64,000 nucleotides of DNA from the NCBI RefSeq assembly GCF_000698125.1, contig NZ_BAXA01000004.1, forward strand, positions 223,095 through 287,094, written 5' to 3'. Source of the stretch: Geomicrobium sp. JCM 19038. GTDB taxonomy: Bacteria > Bacillota > Bacilli > Bacillales > Marinococcaceae. A program made the translations under genes and the position numbers. Below the pieces are notes generated by a model. The model did no database searches, had not been told where the DNA came from, and saw nothing but the letters and a program-made list of their open reading frames with translations. Shown one piece after another: positions 27,273 to 36,544 of this stretch; the first letter of the stretch is position 1, and each line of letters begins with the position of its first letter.

Positions 27273-27617
27273 ATGATGAATAAGTTGACCCCGAATTCGA
27301 ACATGCGATGGGAGTCGTCTCGCATGATTTTGCCTGAATACCGAGAGGCTTGGCTTCAAGAGCGAGAGGCACGAAAGAAAGTTGAACAACCCATGCTTGA
27401 TGAACAACAGTGGCTTGAGTATGAATTCACATTATCAGAAGCGATGACGTACAACCGGCCGGTTGTTTTTACGTATTATTACGATGGGGAATTTCATGAA
27501 GTAGAAGGGCGTTGCGACTATTTGAATCATGCCCAAAAACAGTTTCATATCGTTAGTGCGACAGAAGATGTTCATTACGTGAAGTTCCATTCTCTCGTCC
27601 ATGTTGAGCTTTGTTAA
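27273..27617 (+). CDS. YolD-like family protein
   Basis: The roughly 114-residue protein belongs to the YolD-like family commonly encoded next to Y-family polymerases. The N-terminal region contains SSRMILPEYREAWLQ; later blocks are YNRPVVFTYYYDG and HYVKFHSLVHVEL. Its molecular role is not established. The start at 27273 has AAAGGA six bases upstream; other ATGs lie within six bases. It is in an operon with the polymerase (20-base gap) and shares its SOS control. Confidence 0.8.
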   Translation: MMNKLTPNSNMRWESSRMILPEYREAWLQEREARKKVEQPMLDEQQWLEYEFTLSEAMTYNRPVVFTYYYDGEFHEVEGRCDYLNHAQKQFHIVSATEDVHYVKFHSLVHVELC

Positions 27618-27622
27618 TGAGG

Positions 27623-27919
27623 CTAAGTGGTGAAGAAGGAAAGAATCGCAATGGCTGTGAGTGAATAAGAACCGATGGTAAGTGTTAAGAAGATAAACGC
27701 TATCGTATTGCGCTTTCGTATCCGATTCTTGTGTCTTTTTATGAGGAAGATCGTACCTAAGAGAATGTAAATGATTGATTCTAGTGCGAGGTGGAGGTGG
27801 ATAGTCATAAATGGACGGTTCCAAAGGCTGAATGTTGGAAGGGCTACACATAGAAGAGTGACCCAGAGAATCCCTTCGGTTTGAAAGCGCCTTTCAAGTA
27901 TGTGATCATGTTCAGTCAA
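27623..27919 (-). CDS. Small hypothetical membrane protein
   Basis: About 98 residues with three predicted helices (about residues 15-31, 40-58, 70-92) and a basic RHKNRIRKR loop between the second and third. I do not recognise the family. A TTG start at 27919 is preferred because AGAGGTG lies six bases upstream; a GTG three codons earlier overlaps that site. It converges on the YolD-like gene with only five bases between stops. Confidence 0.5.
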   Translation of the reverse strand: MTEHDHILERRFQTEGILWVTLLCVALPTFSLWNRPFMTIHLHLALESIIYILLGTIFLIKRHKNRIRKRNTIAFIFLTLTIGSYSLTAIAILSFFTT

Positions 27920-28090
27920 CGTTATCACCTCTATGACGTTAGTTTCTAAATGTTGCGTTCAAAAACCAATAAGATCGTACCTTTTATAAGCGGAAAGACT
28001 CAATCACGGTGAAAAGGATGAGCCCTGTTCTAGTGAACGGTTTCTAGACATAGACTCAGTTATAGTCTTTGCAAGTCAGGAGGACAGGCT

Positions 28091-29230
28091 GTGATTGGAT
28101 CTACAACGATGGCGAAAGTGATCGCAAGAATGCTCAAACAACTGCAACTCGTTATGCTTGCAATCATTGCGGTCATTGTCATTACCTTTGTGATGATATT
28201 CGTTATGACAACAACAGAAGTAGAAAAGCACTTTTCATCGTCTACAATTCATAGTTGGGTCAGCGATGTACAAGCTGATTGGTTCGTACACGTTATTGGA
28301 ACAGAGAATCGTTATTTCCAAATGGGCGAAACACATACCGAATTGCCAAGTGCAACACAACTTGCATTTGAATTGACGACAAGCATTAACTTGCAAGAAC
28401 CGAGAACATTATTAGGTCGAGAAGTGCCAGGCTTTTCTGCGTTTGATGCAGAAATTATCGTTGCCGGTGAAGGAACAGATTATACGACGATGCCGATGGA
28501 GTCGGCACCACCACCTGGATGGTATGACGAAACGTATCCTGCAACTCCTCAAGGTGAAGAAGAGGAAGGGCCGAATGTTGACATCGACGCAGATGATGAT
28601 CCGATCATCCATATCGTACACACCCATGATACGGAGTCGTTTTTGCCTGAGATTGAAGGCGATGTAGCGAACCATTCCGAAATTAACATCGTTCAATTAG
28701 GGAAATACCTAGGTGAACAATTCCGAAGTTACGATTTGCCAGTTGAAGTGTCTGAGCATTCCATTGAGAGTCGATTGCATGAGCGTGGCCTTTCTTACAG
28801 TCAGTCTTACGATGTCTCGAGGGAGATCGTAACTGAAGCGATTGACAATAACGAGAGCTTAGAGTTTTTCTTTGATATTCATCGCGATTCACAACCGAAA
28901 GACATCACTACAGCAACGATTAACGGAGAAAGCTATGCGCGTACGATGTTTGTAATTGGTCAAGATCATCCGAATTATGAACGTAATTTAGCAATGGCGA
29001 CTGAATTGCATCATCGTTTGGAGGATCGCTACCCAGGACTTAGCCGAGGGGTTATTGCAAGTGGGGGAGCGGGTGTAAATGGAATTTACAATCAAGATCT
29101 TTCCCCGAACTCTACACTGATTGAGTTTGGTGGCGTTGACAATAATTTTGAAGAGCTACACCGTAGTGCTGACGTTATGGCTGACGTCATCCAAGAGTAC
29201 ATCTATGAACAGCTTGAGGGAGAAGAATAG
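28091..29230 (+). CDS. spoIIP: Stage II sporulation protein P
   Basis: This is a peptidoglycan amidase/endopeptidase that, with SpoIID and SpoIIM, thins septal wall during engulfment of the forespore. After a membrane anchor (about residues 14-38), the amidase domain shows HIVHTHDTESFLPE (zinc His and Glu), FFFDIHRDS (second His) and TLIEFGGVDN near the end (catalytic Glu). The 379-residue length is normal. The GTG start has AGGAGG eight bases ahead. Expression in the mother cell from a sigma-E promoter is expected from known systems; CATAGACT at 28049 is a partial -10 match only. Its presence is the best evidence for spore formation. Confidence 0.93.
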   Translation: MIGSTTMAKVIARMLKQLQLVMLAIIAVIVITFVMIFVMTTTEVEKHFSSSTIHSWVSDVQADWFVHVIGTENRYFQMGETHTELPSATQLAFELTTSINLQEPRTLLGREVPGFSAFDAEIIVAGEGTDYTTMPMESAPPPGWYDETYPATPQGEEEEGPNVDIDADDDPIIHIVHTHDTESFLPEIEGDVANHSEINIVQLGKYLGEQFRSYDLPVEVSEHSIESRLHERGLSYSQSYDVSREIVTEAIDNNESLEFFFDIHRDSQPKDITTATINGESYARTMFVIGQDHPNYERNLAMATELHHRLEDRYPGLSRGVIASGGAGVNGIYNQDLSPNSTLIEFGGVDNNFEELHRSADVMADVIQEYIYEQLEGEE

Positions 29231-29233
29231 CGC

Positions 29234-29266
29234 GAAGAAGCAAAGGGTCAAACCTTTGCTTCTTTT
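29234..29266 (+). terminator. Intrinsic terminator of spoIIP
   Basis: GAAGAAGCAAAGG pairs with CCTTTGCTTCTTT and ends in TTTT. It lies between spoIIP and the convergent cls gene. Confidence 0.85.
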
Positions 29267-29280
29267 AAAGTAGGTAAGGT

Positions 29281-30727
29281 TTATAAGATTGGCGATAACA
29301 AACGTGAAATCGACTCTTTAAACCGAATCCACACCCCTCGATCTCGGTACCGTTGTGCGGTCATTTCAGAACATTGCTCAAGGTCATGTTCAAAAATCGC
29401 TGCAAGCTTTTTACCGATCGCATCATGATACAAGAAGGCGTTGACTCAAAGTTCAAACGGAAGCTACGAACGTCAATGTTGGCAGTACCAATTGAACCGA
29501 CGCTTCGATCAACAACGATCATTTTAGCGTGGATAAAACCAGCATCGTAAATAAAGAAGCGGGCGCCTGCTTTCAGTAACTCACCCATATATGAATAAGT
29601 CGCCCAATAAACAAAGATATGGTCAGGCTTATTAGGGATCATAATGCGCACATCTTTGCCAGCGAGCGCTGCAATACGAAGGGCATCAAGTAAGCTTGCA
29701 TCTGGAATCAGATAGGGAGTCTGAATGTAGACAGAGTCTTTTGCCGATGTAATCATTTTAATATACCCGTTTTTGATTTCTTCGTATTCAGTATCCGGTC
29801 CGCTGGATACGATTTGCGTAGCGAGCTCACCTTTCGTCTCAACAGGTGGGAAGTAATGATCTTCGTATTCGATGAGCTGGTCTTTACTCGCTTGATTCCA
29901 ATCTAAAATAAAGCGGGTTTGTAAAGCCTTCACAGAAGATCCTCGTAGTCTAAGGTGCTATCGCGCCAATAGCCAAATCGCTTCGTGCGACCGAGGTATT
30001 CATCCCCAACGTTAAAGCCACCGACATAACCAATCTCACCATCGATAACGACGATTTTACGGTGGTTGCGATAGTTTAATCGTGAGTTTACATAAGGAAT
30101 GCGTGACGGGAAGAAAACACCGACTTCGCCACCTGCTCGAATGAGTGAGCGAAAGTGCTTTCTTGAAAGTTTCCTTGAACCCATGTCGTCGTATAGGACG
30201 CGGACTTGTACACCTGCAAGCGCTTTTTCTGTTAATAAAGCAATGATTCGCTTGCCGATGCTATCATTTCGAAAGATGTAATACTGTAAATGAATGTGAT
30301 CGTTCGCAGCGGCTAAGTCCGTAATTAACTCTGAGAACTTATCAATGCCGTCTGTGAAAACGTCAATATCATTGTCCTGAGTGAGTAGTGCACCATCACT
30401 TCGAAGGAGCAATGTGATCAGGTTTACATTGTTTTTGGCTGTGTCACTGTGAAAGTGATAACTGCCATCTTCAATTTGGCGGAGTTGTGTGTCGATGCTG
30501 TCTTTAAGACCGATCTTCTCGATGCCATCCCAATTGAAAAGGCGTTTACGGCTTAAGTTCTGACCAAGAATTAAATAAAGAATGAATCCGATAAATGGGA
30601 GAAACATTAAGATCAAGAGCCAAGCCCAAGTAGCATGAATGTCTTTACGTTCCATAAAGACGATTACAGCAGCTAACATGATGTTCAGAAGGACGAGTAA
30701 GCTGAGTAAAATTGAAATAATGTCCAT
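29281..30727 (-). CDS. cls: Cardiolipin synthase, two frameshifts
   Basis: This membrane enzyme condenses two phosphatidylglycerols to cardiolipin. Two N-terminal helices (about residues 3-22 and 32-54) precede two phospholipase D motifs: [17 protein letters not shown] and [19 protein letters not shown] (HxK..D). Breaks near 29943 (A lost, restoring [15 protein letters not shown]) and 29450 (G lost, restoring [17 protein letters not shown]) give 482 residues, exactly the B. subtilis ClsA length. The start is ATG 30727 behind AAGGGGG. High cardiolipin is often linked to salt tolerance. Confidence 0.9.
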
Positions 30728-30820
30728 ATGTATCCCCCTTCTTTTTAGGTATACGTTCATATCGTATCATGTTAATTTGCATACATCTTATAATATGTAT
30801 GCTAAAATGAACGAAAATAG

Positions 30821-30911
30821 ACCACTAGGGGTGCGCGAAATGGAGCGCTGAGAGACAGCGAAAGCTTAAAACCCTTTGAACCTGATCCGTACAGCGGCGG
30901 AGGAAAGTGGA
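30821..30911 (+). ncRNA. TPP riboswitch (THI element)
   Basis: Conserved segments are all present: GGGGTGC, then CGCTGAGAGA, then ACCCTTTGAACCTGATC, then GCGGCGGAGGAAAG. The closing P1 stem pairs CCACT (30822) with AGTGG (about 30906). It lies ahead of thiD, as expected for thiamine-diphosphate repression. Confidence 0.95.
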
Positions 30912-30941
30912 TGGTATGCACATCTGTGTGTCTAAGCCCTT

Positions 30942-30970
30942 CTCCTTCTGTGTTGACCAGGAGTTTTTTT
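30942..30970 (+). terminator. Probable expression-platform terminator of the TPP riboswitch
   Basis: CTCCT pairs with AGGAG across a 12-base loop and is followed by eight T. This is a short stem, 30 bases after the aptamer and 30 before the thiD start; termination on ligand binding is the likely mechanism. Confidence 0.55.
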
Positions 30971-31000
30971 TATTTGCGCATCACGAGGAGGAGCATTGAT

Positions 31001-31798
31001 ATGGTATCAAAAGCACTAACCATTGCAGGCACTGACCCTACAGGGGGAGCCGGTATACAAGCAGACTTAAAGACGTTTCAAGAACTCGGTGTATTTGGGA
31101 TGAGTGTTATTACATCGGTTGTGAGCCAGAATACGCTTGGCGTGCGGTCTTTTGTCGATATGCATGAAGAATTTATCGAAAGTCAAATTGATGCAGTGTT
31201 TGAAGATATACGTCCAGATGCAGTTAAGACAGGCATGCTTTCCAATCCTTCTGCGATTGCCATCGTGGCAAAGAAACTAAAGGAATACAATGTGAGTCAG
31301 TATGTTCTTGACCCTGTAATGGTTGCATCTAGTGGTCACGAGTTGATTTCACAAGAAGCTCGTCAGTCGGTAAAAGAAGAACTATTGCCGCTAGCCACAT
31401 TAGTCACACCAAACTTGCCTGAAGCCCAAGCGTTAACCGGGCTTACGATTGAAACGATTGAAGATATGAAGGAAGCAGGGCGTATACTCGTAGAAGAATA
31501 CGGCGTGAAAGCCGCTTTAATCAAAGGTGGACACTACAAAGGTGAAGCAGACGATTATTTGTACAACGGGACAGAGTTTCTGAAGTTTTCTGCGAAACGT
31601 TTTGATACGAAACATACGCACGGAAGTGGTTGTACGTATGCAGCTGCCATTACGGCACGTCTTGCTGAAGGAGATTCGTTGAATCAAGCCGTTGAGCACG
31701 GAAAGTCGTTTATTACGAGTGCCATTAGTAATCCACTAGAGATTGGTAAAGGCCAAGGTCCAACAAATCATTGGGGACACCGATTAACGACTAAGTAG
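31001..31798 (+). CDS. thiD: Hydroxymethylpyrimidine/phosphomethylpyrimidine kinase
   Basis: This 265-residue ribokinase-fold enzyme makes HMP diphosphate for thiamine synthesis. Seen: AGTDPTGGAGIQADLKTF at the N-terminus, the substrate-site phrase VKTGMLSN, VLDPVMVASSGH, and the anion-hole motif THGSGCTYAAA near the end. In B. subtilis a close relative also phosphorylates pyridoxine, but the TPP riboswitch upstream favours a thiamine role. ATG 31001 is fixed by GAGGAGGA; an upstream in-frame extension would run into the riboswitch. No other thiamine genes are adjacent. Confidence 0.92.
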   Translation: MVSKALTIAGTDPTGGAGIQADLKTFQELGVFGMSVITSVVSQNTLGVRSFVDMHEEFIESQIDAVFEDIRPDAVKTGMLSNPSAIAIVAKKLKEYNVSQYVLDPVMVASSGHELISQEARQSVKEELLPLATLVTPNLPEAQALTGLTIETIEDMKEAGRILVEEYGVKAALIKGGHYKGEADDYLYNGTEFLKFSAKRFDTKHTHGSGCTYAAAITARLAEGDSLNQAVEHGKSFITSAISNPLEIGKGQGPTNHWGHRLTTK

Positions 31799-31820
31799 CC
31801 ACTAATAAGGAGGAATGATG

Positions 31821-32957
31821 GTGGAAGAGCTTCATGTAACACCAACGGTTGCACGTCAATTTTTAATTGAGAAGTTACTTCCGCATTGTTCCAGTGCTCT
31901 TCAAACGTTAACAACATTGGAAGCGGTTCAACTGGATCCGGTCGCTGTCGTTGAGCGCAACCATCACCTCGTATTTATGAACAGGAATGAATCGTATCAC
32001 AATGGTGATTACGGACAGTTGCTCCAGCAAAAGCTCGCGTTTGAACATTTTGCGAATGCAGCATGCCTTTTGCCGATGGAAGACTATCCTCTTTTAAAGG
32101 GGGTACGTGAACGCATACGAACACGGTGGCAAGAAGAGCAGGCGCAATACAGTGATGCGATGAGGAAGATTGTCACACTTCTAGCTGATGAAGGACCAAA
32201 GCCATCGCAAGCGTTTTTTAGTGATCGCAAAGTTGTTGGCGGTTGGGATGATCCGACGAAAGCAACGACCAAGGAAACGACACACGCGCTGAGGATTTTA
32301 TTCGAATGTGGCGAGATCCAAGTGAGTGGGAGAACGGGGAGTACGAGGCACTTTGCACTTACGGAGAAGCAAATTCCAGCAGCGGTACAACAAGAGGCTG
32401 AGCGTATATCTAGTGATGAGGCTGACCGCCTTCTCTTAGAAAAATACATGCGGGCTTATCGTTTGATTGACCCGAGAGATGCGAGGTTTGGCTGGCAGAA
32501 ATTCAGTGCGGCCAAACGGAAGCGAATTGTACATGACAAATGGAAGAACCACGAGCTCGTCAAAGTGGTGATTGAAGGAGCATCTAGGGACTATTATGTT
32601 CTAGAAGAAGACGCAGAAGAACTTACTCGTACAAAGTTAACAAATGAACGTGTCATGTTCTTGCCACCCCTCGATCCACTTCTTTGGAGTCGTTCTCGAG
32701 TTGAAGATTTGTTTGGCATGACGTATCGATGGGAAATTTACGTGCCGAAAGCTAAGCGTCGTTACGGTCCTTATACAATGCCAGTGCTCGTCGACGATCA
32801 GTTAATCGGTCGTATTGACCCGTGGCTTGACCGAGAGAAACAGGTCCTTCATGTCCGGAGTTTTGAAGGTGTGGTTCAGCAGCCGCGAGTAGGAATGGCG
32901 TTGCGCGCATTTGCTGAGCGTCTCGGTGCACAAGACATTCATGTTCTTGAAAGCTAA
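31821..32957 (+). CDS. YcaQ/AlkZ-like winged-helix DNA glycosylase family protein
   Basis: This roughly 378-residue protein is of the HTH_42 family that includes AlkZ and YcaQ glycosylases, which unhook interstrand crosslinks and alkylated bases. The N-terminal region has the catalytic-type QxD motif in EAVQLDPVAVVERNHH (about residues 34-49), then winged-helix units (around GGWDDPTKATTKETTHALRI) and a C-terminal barrel with FLPPLDPLLWSR. GTG 31821 fits AAGGAGGA best; ATGs at 31815 and 31818 are in frame but too close. It sits behind thiD with a 22-base gap, perhaps read-through. Crosslink repair is inferred from family. Confidence 0.78.
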   Translation: MEELHVTPTVARQFLIEKLLPHCSSALQTLTTLEAVQLDPVAVVERNHHLVFMNRNESYHNGDYGQLLQQKLAFEHFANAACLLPMEDYPLLKGVRERIRTRWQEEQAQYSDAMRKIVTLLADEGPKPSQAFFSDRKVVGGWDDPTKATTKETTHALRILFECGEIQVSGRTGSTRHFALTEKQIPAAVQQEAERISSDEADRLLLEKYMRAYRLIDPRDARFGWQKFSAAKRKRIVHDKWKNHELVKVVIEGASRDYYVLEEDAEELTRTKLTNERVMFLPPLDPLLWSRSRVEDLFGMTYRWEIYVPKAKRRYGPYTMPVLVDDQLIGRIDPWLDREKQVLHVRSFEGVVQQPRVGMALRAFAERLGAQDIHVLES

Positions 32958-32992
32958 AGTAACCCTCATTCTTATAGAACGAGGGTTACTTC
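32957..32992 (+). terminator. Intrinsic terminator
   Basis: AGTAACCCTC pairs with GAGGGTTACT around a 13-base loop and is followed by TCTTT. It ends the thiD/glycosylase unit. Confidence 0.8.
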
Positions 32993-33091
32993 TTTCCCTA
33001 TTTGAATGGGCACTGAATAATGTTGTAATTAATGATATATTAGAACTAGGATAAAACTAATCGTTCGGAGCAATATGAAAGGGGCCACAAC

Positions 33092-33268
33092 GTGTATTTA
33101 TTGGACCATGACCAGAAAGTGCTCCACAACATGAGGTACGTAAAGGATGCATGTCAGCATAAAAGCATCAATAAGAAAGAATTTGTCGCAACAGCAGAGG
33201 AGTTACTCGCTTATGATGGACAAGGCTATATTGTGTGTGAATATTGCGATTGTAAAAGATATGATTAA
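33092..33268 (+). CDS. Small Cys-cluster protein, 58 residues
   Basis: A GTG-started frame of 58 codons has GAAAGGGG eight bases upstream. The C-terminal part reads GYIVCEYCDCKRYD (C-x2-C-x-C) and an earlier DACQHK supplies another Cys and a His, so a zinc or metal site is likely. Basic and acidic residues alternate in the middle (KKEFVATAEELLAYDGQG). No family is recognised. It has its own terminator and an upstream AT-rich promoter region. The ribosome site, the terminator and the ordered Cys pattern argue that it is a real gene. Confidence 0.6.
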   Translation: MYLLDHDQKVLHNMRYVKDACQHKSINKKEFVATAEELLAYDGQGYIVCEYCDCKRYD

Positions 33269-33271
33269 TAT

Positions 33272-33304
33272 AAAAAAGCATAAGAATAGTCTTATGCTTT
33301 TTTT
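33272..33304. terminator. Bidirectional terminator
   Basis: AAAAAAGCATAAGA pairs with TCTTATGCTTTTTT around ATAG. It is shared by the small Cys protein gene and the convergent MFS gene, overlapping the latter's last codons. Confidence 0.85.
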
Positions 33305-34644
33305 GATCGATTATAAAACGCGAAGAACATGAGCAGAGCAAACACAGCTACGATTGAAAGTACGAGATACAAGTTGCTATAAATCGCATGGTCGCCGTGA
33401 GCGTTTAATGGGTTGATTGAAAATGTCATGCCTTCAAGGTCTAGAATACTTCCAAAGATGGCTGAACTAAAAGCGCCAGAAATGAAATTGGACAAGTTAA
33501 AAAGCCCCATGCCAACGCCGGTTTCTTCTTTTGTTAACATATGAGACAACAAGTTGGCTGTTGCGCTTTGCAATAGCGGGAAGCCGATGTAGGCGATAAA
33601 CACAGCGCTACCTAAGAGGAGCAAGGATGAACTAGTGAATACGCTAATAAAGAAAACGCCAATAGCAACGAGTAAAAGCGCGATCCGTAGGACATAAATG
33701 CTTCCTTTTTTATCGATTAGTGTTCCGCCAAAGCGCCCGAAGATTCCTGCTGCCATTGCACCTGGAAAGAGCAATAGACCAATTCCAAGTGTAGTTGCGT
33801 CATACAAGTCACGCATCATAATCGGCAAAACAAAGATGAGACCGAACATGACACTCGTTCCGAGAAAACTTGTAAAAATCGTGATCGTATAACGTCGGTT
33901 TTTCAGGAGTACAGGATCAATAAACGGTGAGTCCACTCGGTTAATGTGAAAGACGAGTAAGGCAAAAGCTATAATTGAAATAATCAATAAGCTCCAAATG
34001 AGCATTGTTACGAACAGCAAGAGTGAGGCAACGAAAATCGCAACGAGTACGGCGCCGAAATAATCAATTTTTTGCGAGCGAACTTCTTCATCAGGTAACC
34101 ATCGTCTAAATAATGGAATGGCAAGTGCTGCGCTTGCTGGAACGAGAAATAAAAAGCGCCAGTCTAAAAAGCCACCAATTAATCCGCCGGCAATCGGTCC
34201 TACTCCAGATGCAAAGGCAACCGTGGATGAAATGATGCCAAAGACCTTACCGCGATCATGCGTGAAATAGCGTGAAGGAATAATAAATCCGAGAGCTGGA
34301 ATAGCCGCCCCACCTAAAGCTTGAAGGATTCTCGCAATTAAAAGTGTCGTGTAGTTCGGTGATAAAAACCCTAAAATGGAACCAAAGGAAAATAGAATGA
34401 TACCAATCGTAAGTAAGCGCTTTAATGGAATCACATCGGCAAGCTTTCCGTACATGACTGAACCGATCGCATAAACGAGAATATAGCCGGTCATTACCCA
34501 GCTCACTTGTGATGGCATTAAGTTAAATGATTCGGCGATGTCTGGAATCGTAACATTAAACATCGTACCGTTAATGACTGTAAACGTAAGTAAAATTGCA
34601 AGTAACCGCACGAGGTTCTTTTTATGACTGGGGGACATTTCCAT
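33292..34644 (-). CDS. MFS transporter of the 14-helix DHA2/TetL-like type
   Basis: This 450-residue membrane protein has up to 14 hydrophobic segments. It shows MFS motif A (GKLADVIPLKRLL, about residue 70), motif C-like GVGPIAGGLIGG (helix 5) and an N-terminal VINGTMFNVTIPDIAESF typical of DHA2 antiporters. Size and the segment GKVFGIISS resemble TetA(L), which in B. subtilis also exchanges Na+ or K+ for H+. Drug efflux or cation/proton antiport are both possible. ATG 34644 is set by GGAGGAGG; a GTG six codons upstream lies within that site. Confidence 0.8.
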   Translation of the reverse strand: MEMSPSHKKNLVRLLAILLTFTVINGTMFNVTIPDIAESFNLMPSQVSWVMTGYILVYAIGSVMYGKLADVIPLKRLLTIGIILFSFGSILGFLSPNYTTLLIARILQALGGAAIPALGFIIPSRYFTHDRGKVFGIISSTVAFASGVGPIAGGLIGGFLDWRFLFLVPASAALAIPLFRRWLPDEEVRSQKIDYFGAVLVAIFVASLLLFVTMLIWSLLIISIIAFALLVFHINRVDSPFIDPVLLKNRRYTITIFTSFLGTSVMFGLIFVLPIMMRDLYDATTLGIGLLLFPGAMAAGIFGRFGGTLIDKKGSIYVLRIALLLVAIGVFFISVFTSSSLLLLGSAVFIAYIGFPLLQSATANLLSHMLTKEETGVGMGLFNLSNFISGAFSSAIFGSILDLEGMTFSINPLNAHGDHAIYSNLYLVLSIVAVFALLMFFAFYNRSKKA

Positions 34645-34718
34645 AAATTTCTCCTCCTCCACTTTTTATCATAACGCTTTCTTCGAGGAGAAACACGGAA
34701 AAGTTTCGAGAGCCTAAA

Positions 34719-34748
34719 CAAAAGAGGCTCCCGAAATTGGAAGCCTCT
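34719..34748 (-). terminator. Intrinsic terminator
   Basis: On the minus strand AGAGGCTTCC pairs with GGGAGCCTCT and is followed by TTTTG, directly after the stop of the 92-residue gene. Confidence 0.7.
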
Positions 34749-34755
34749 ACCGAAT

Positions 34756-35034
34756 TTATTGCTTTGTAAGGTTGCCGTTACTTTCAATGTGAATGATGTT
34801 CTCAGTCTTCTCACTATCGATGTCTGCAACGAATCCTTGCCCTTCATACGTACCGCCACTCGTTTCAAACTTAAACATCATCGGCTTTTTCGTACTCACT
34901 GCATCAAACATCAAGCTCTGCTCTTCAACTTGGTGGAATGTTCCTTTCCATTGATCATTTTCATGTATGGTTAATTCACCAGTACGGAATGTAATCGCTT
35001 TGCCGCCATCAGCATATAGTGCATCTACTTTCAT
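34756..35034 (-). CDS. Hypothetical protein, 92 residues, beta-rich
   Basis: The start has a strong AAAAGGAGG seven to eight bases upstream and the gene has its own terminator, so it is real. The sequence is soluble, charged and patterned as six to eight beta strands (TGELTIHEN, MMFKFETSGGTYEGQGFVADI), with no signal peptide or cysteine. The family is not recognised; the small beta-barrel pattern resembles regulators or ligand-binding domains, but no function can be assigned. Confidence 0.65.
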   Translation of the reverse strand: MKVDALYADGGKAITFRTGELTIHENDQWKGTFHQVEEQSLMFDAVSTKKPMMFKFETSGGTYEGQGFVADIDSEKTENIIHIESNGNLTKQ

Positions 35035-35140
35035 GGTGTAGCCTCCTTTTGTATCTAGTAAAATTGTTCCCCGGACAGGTTTTCCTCAAACCTAAAAAAT
35101 TTAAAGCGTGATATCGTAACGTGAGAAAGAGGTGTGGCAC

Positions 35141-36308
35141 ATGGAGTCGTTTATCATACACGGACCAACAATCATGAATCATCGCTCAGCTTGGAGCAAG
35201 GGGTACATTTATGTGAAACAAGGAAAGATTGCGGACGTGGGCCAAGGTTTAACCTCTAAGCAGTTCAAAGGGGTGGAACGTTATCACTTGATGAGTCATC
35301 GTTTCTTTTGCCTGGGTTTATTGACCTTCATATTCACGGAGGTTACGGGGTGGATGTGATGGATGGTGCGGATGAAGTTTATGCGCGATTAGGCAAGCGA
35401 TTACCAGAAGAAGGCACCACATCCTACGTTGCGACGACAATGACAAGTTCTGTAGAACAGACAAGTCGAGCGCTTCATAAGGCGGCGACTTATAAAGAAG
35501 AAAACGGAGTGGCGACAATGCTAGGTATTCATTTAGAAGGTCCGTTTCTTTCTGAATCAAAGCGTGGCGCCCAGCCATTTGAACACCTTCAATTACCGAG
35601 CGTCCCCCAATATGAAACGTTCCAACGGTTCGCACAAGGTAAAATTAAAATCGTCACCTTCGCCCCTGAACTTACAGGTGCCACAGAACTTCACAAACAA
35701 CTGCAAAAAGAAGGCGTACGAACGTCGATCGGTCATTCAAATGCCACGTACGATGACGTCTTAACTTTTTTAGAACAAGAAGAATGCGACGCAAACGTTA
35801 CACACCTTTTTAATGGAATGAGTGGTTTGCATCACCGTGAACCTGGTGTCGTCGGGGCGGCGTTATCCCATGATCGTCTGTTGAGTGAGTTAATCGTTGA
35901 TGGTCATCATGTTCATGAAGGAGCCATTCGTGCGGCGTATCGGGCGATTGGTGCAAAACAGCTCATCTTGATTACTGATGCAATGCGAGCGAAAGGATTG
36001 GGTGATGGAAATTATGAACTTGGTGGACAGCGAGTGATCGTCTCGAATGGTCAGGCGCGATTAGAAGACGGAAGGCTTGCCGGGAGTGTACTCAAAATGA
36101 ATGATGCAGTTGATAAAATGCGTTCAATTACAGGGCAACGTGGCAAGAGATTGTACGAATGACTTCGTATAACGCAGCTAAGTCTTTGCAAATCACTACG
36201 AAAAAGGGACGCATTGCTAAAAACTGTGATGCAGACTTTGTGGTTTACCAAAACGATCAACTCACCGAGACGTGGTGTGGAGGTCATAGAGTGTATAAAC
36301 GGCATTAA
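35141..36308 (+). CDS. nagA: N-acetylglucosamine-6-phosphate deacetylase, two frameshifts
   Basis: This cytoplasmic enzyme removes acetate from GlcNAc-6-P, for use of amino sugars or wall recycling. Metal and catalytic residues are visible: HIH in DLHIHGGYG, Glu in IHLEGPF, the two later His in IGHSNAT and VTHLFNG, and Asp in LITDAMRA. Breaks at about 35307 (T-run; restores FFLPGFIDLHIHGG) and 36134 (G-run; restores ITGATWQEIVRMTSYN) give 389 residues, typical length. The start at ATG 35141 follows AGAGGTG. NagB and NagR, its usual neighbours, are absent here. Confidence 0.9.
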
Positions 36309-36347
36309 GAGATTCGTCCAACACTCGTAAACGATGAAAAGAAATAA

Positions 36348-36379
36348 GGCTTCTGCATCTGTTGATGGAGAAGTTTTTT
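36348..36379 (+). terminator. Probable terminator of nagA
   Basis: CTTCTGCATC pairs with GATGGAGAAG with one mismatch and is followed by seven T. Confidence 0.75.
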
Positions 36380-36544
36380 TGCTAAAGTCATAGAGGCGTT
36401 CAGCACAGATGGCAATCTCGTGACATAGGTTTAAATGAGGAGATCACACCTTTTGCAAATCGAGAGCATCGTGTAAAATAAAAATGTGGTATGATAAAGA
36501 AATGAGCGTTCAACAGTAACGAATACCTATGTTTCTACTATAGA

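Noticed and set aside
28049..28056. Sigma-E promoter ahead of spoIIP
   Set aside because: Only a partial -10 match and no credible -35; mentioned but not listed as a promoter.
31001..31798. Pyridoxine kinase as the main role
   Set aside because: The TPP riboswitch directly upstream favours thiamine synthesis, though side activity is possible.
33147..33332. Plus-strand 61-codon frame
   Set aside because: It overlaps the Cys-cluster gene in another frame, has no ribosome site and runs through the terminator.
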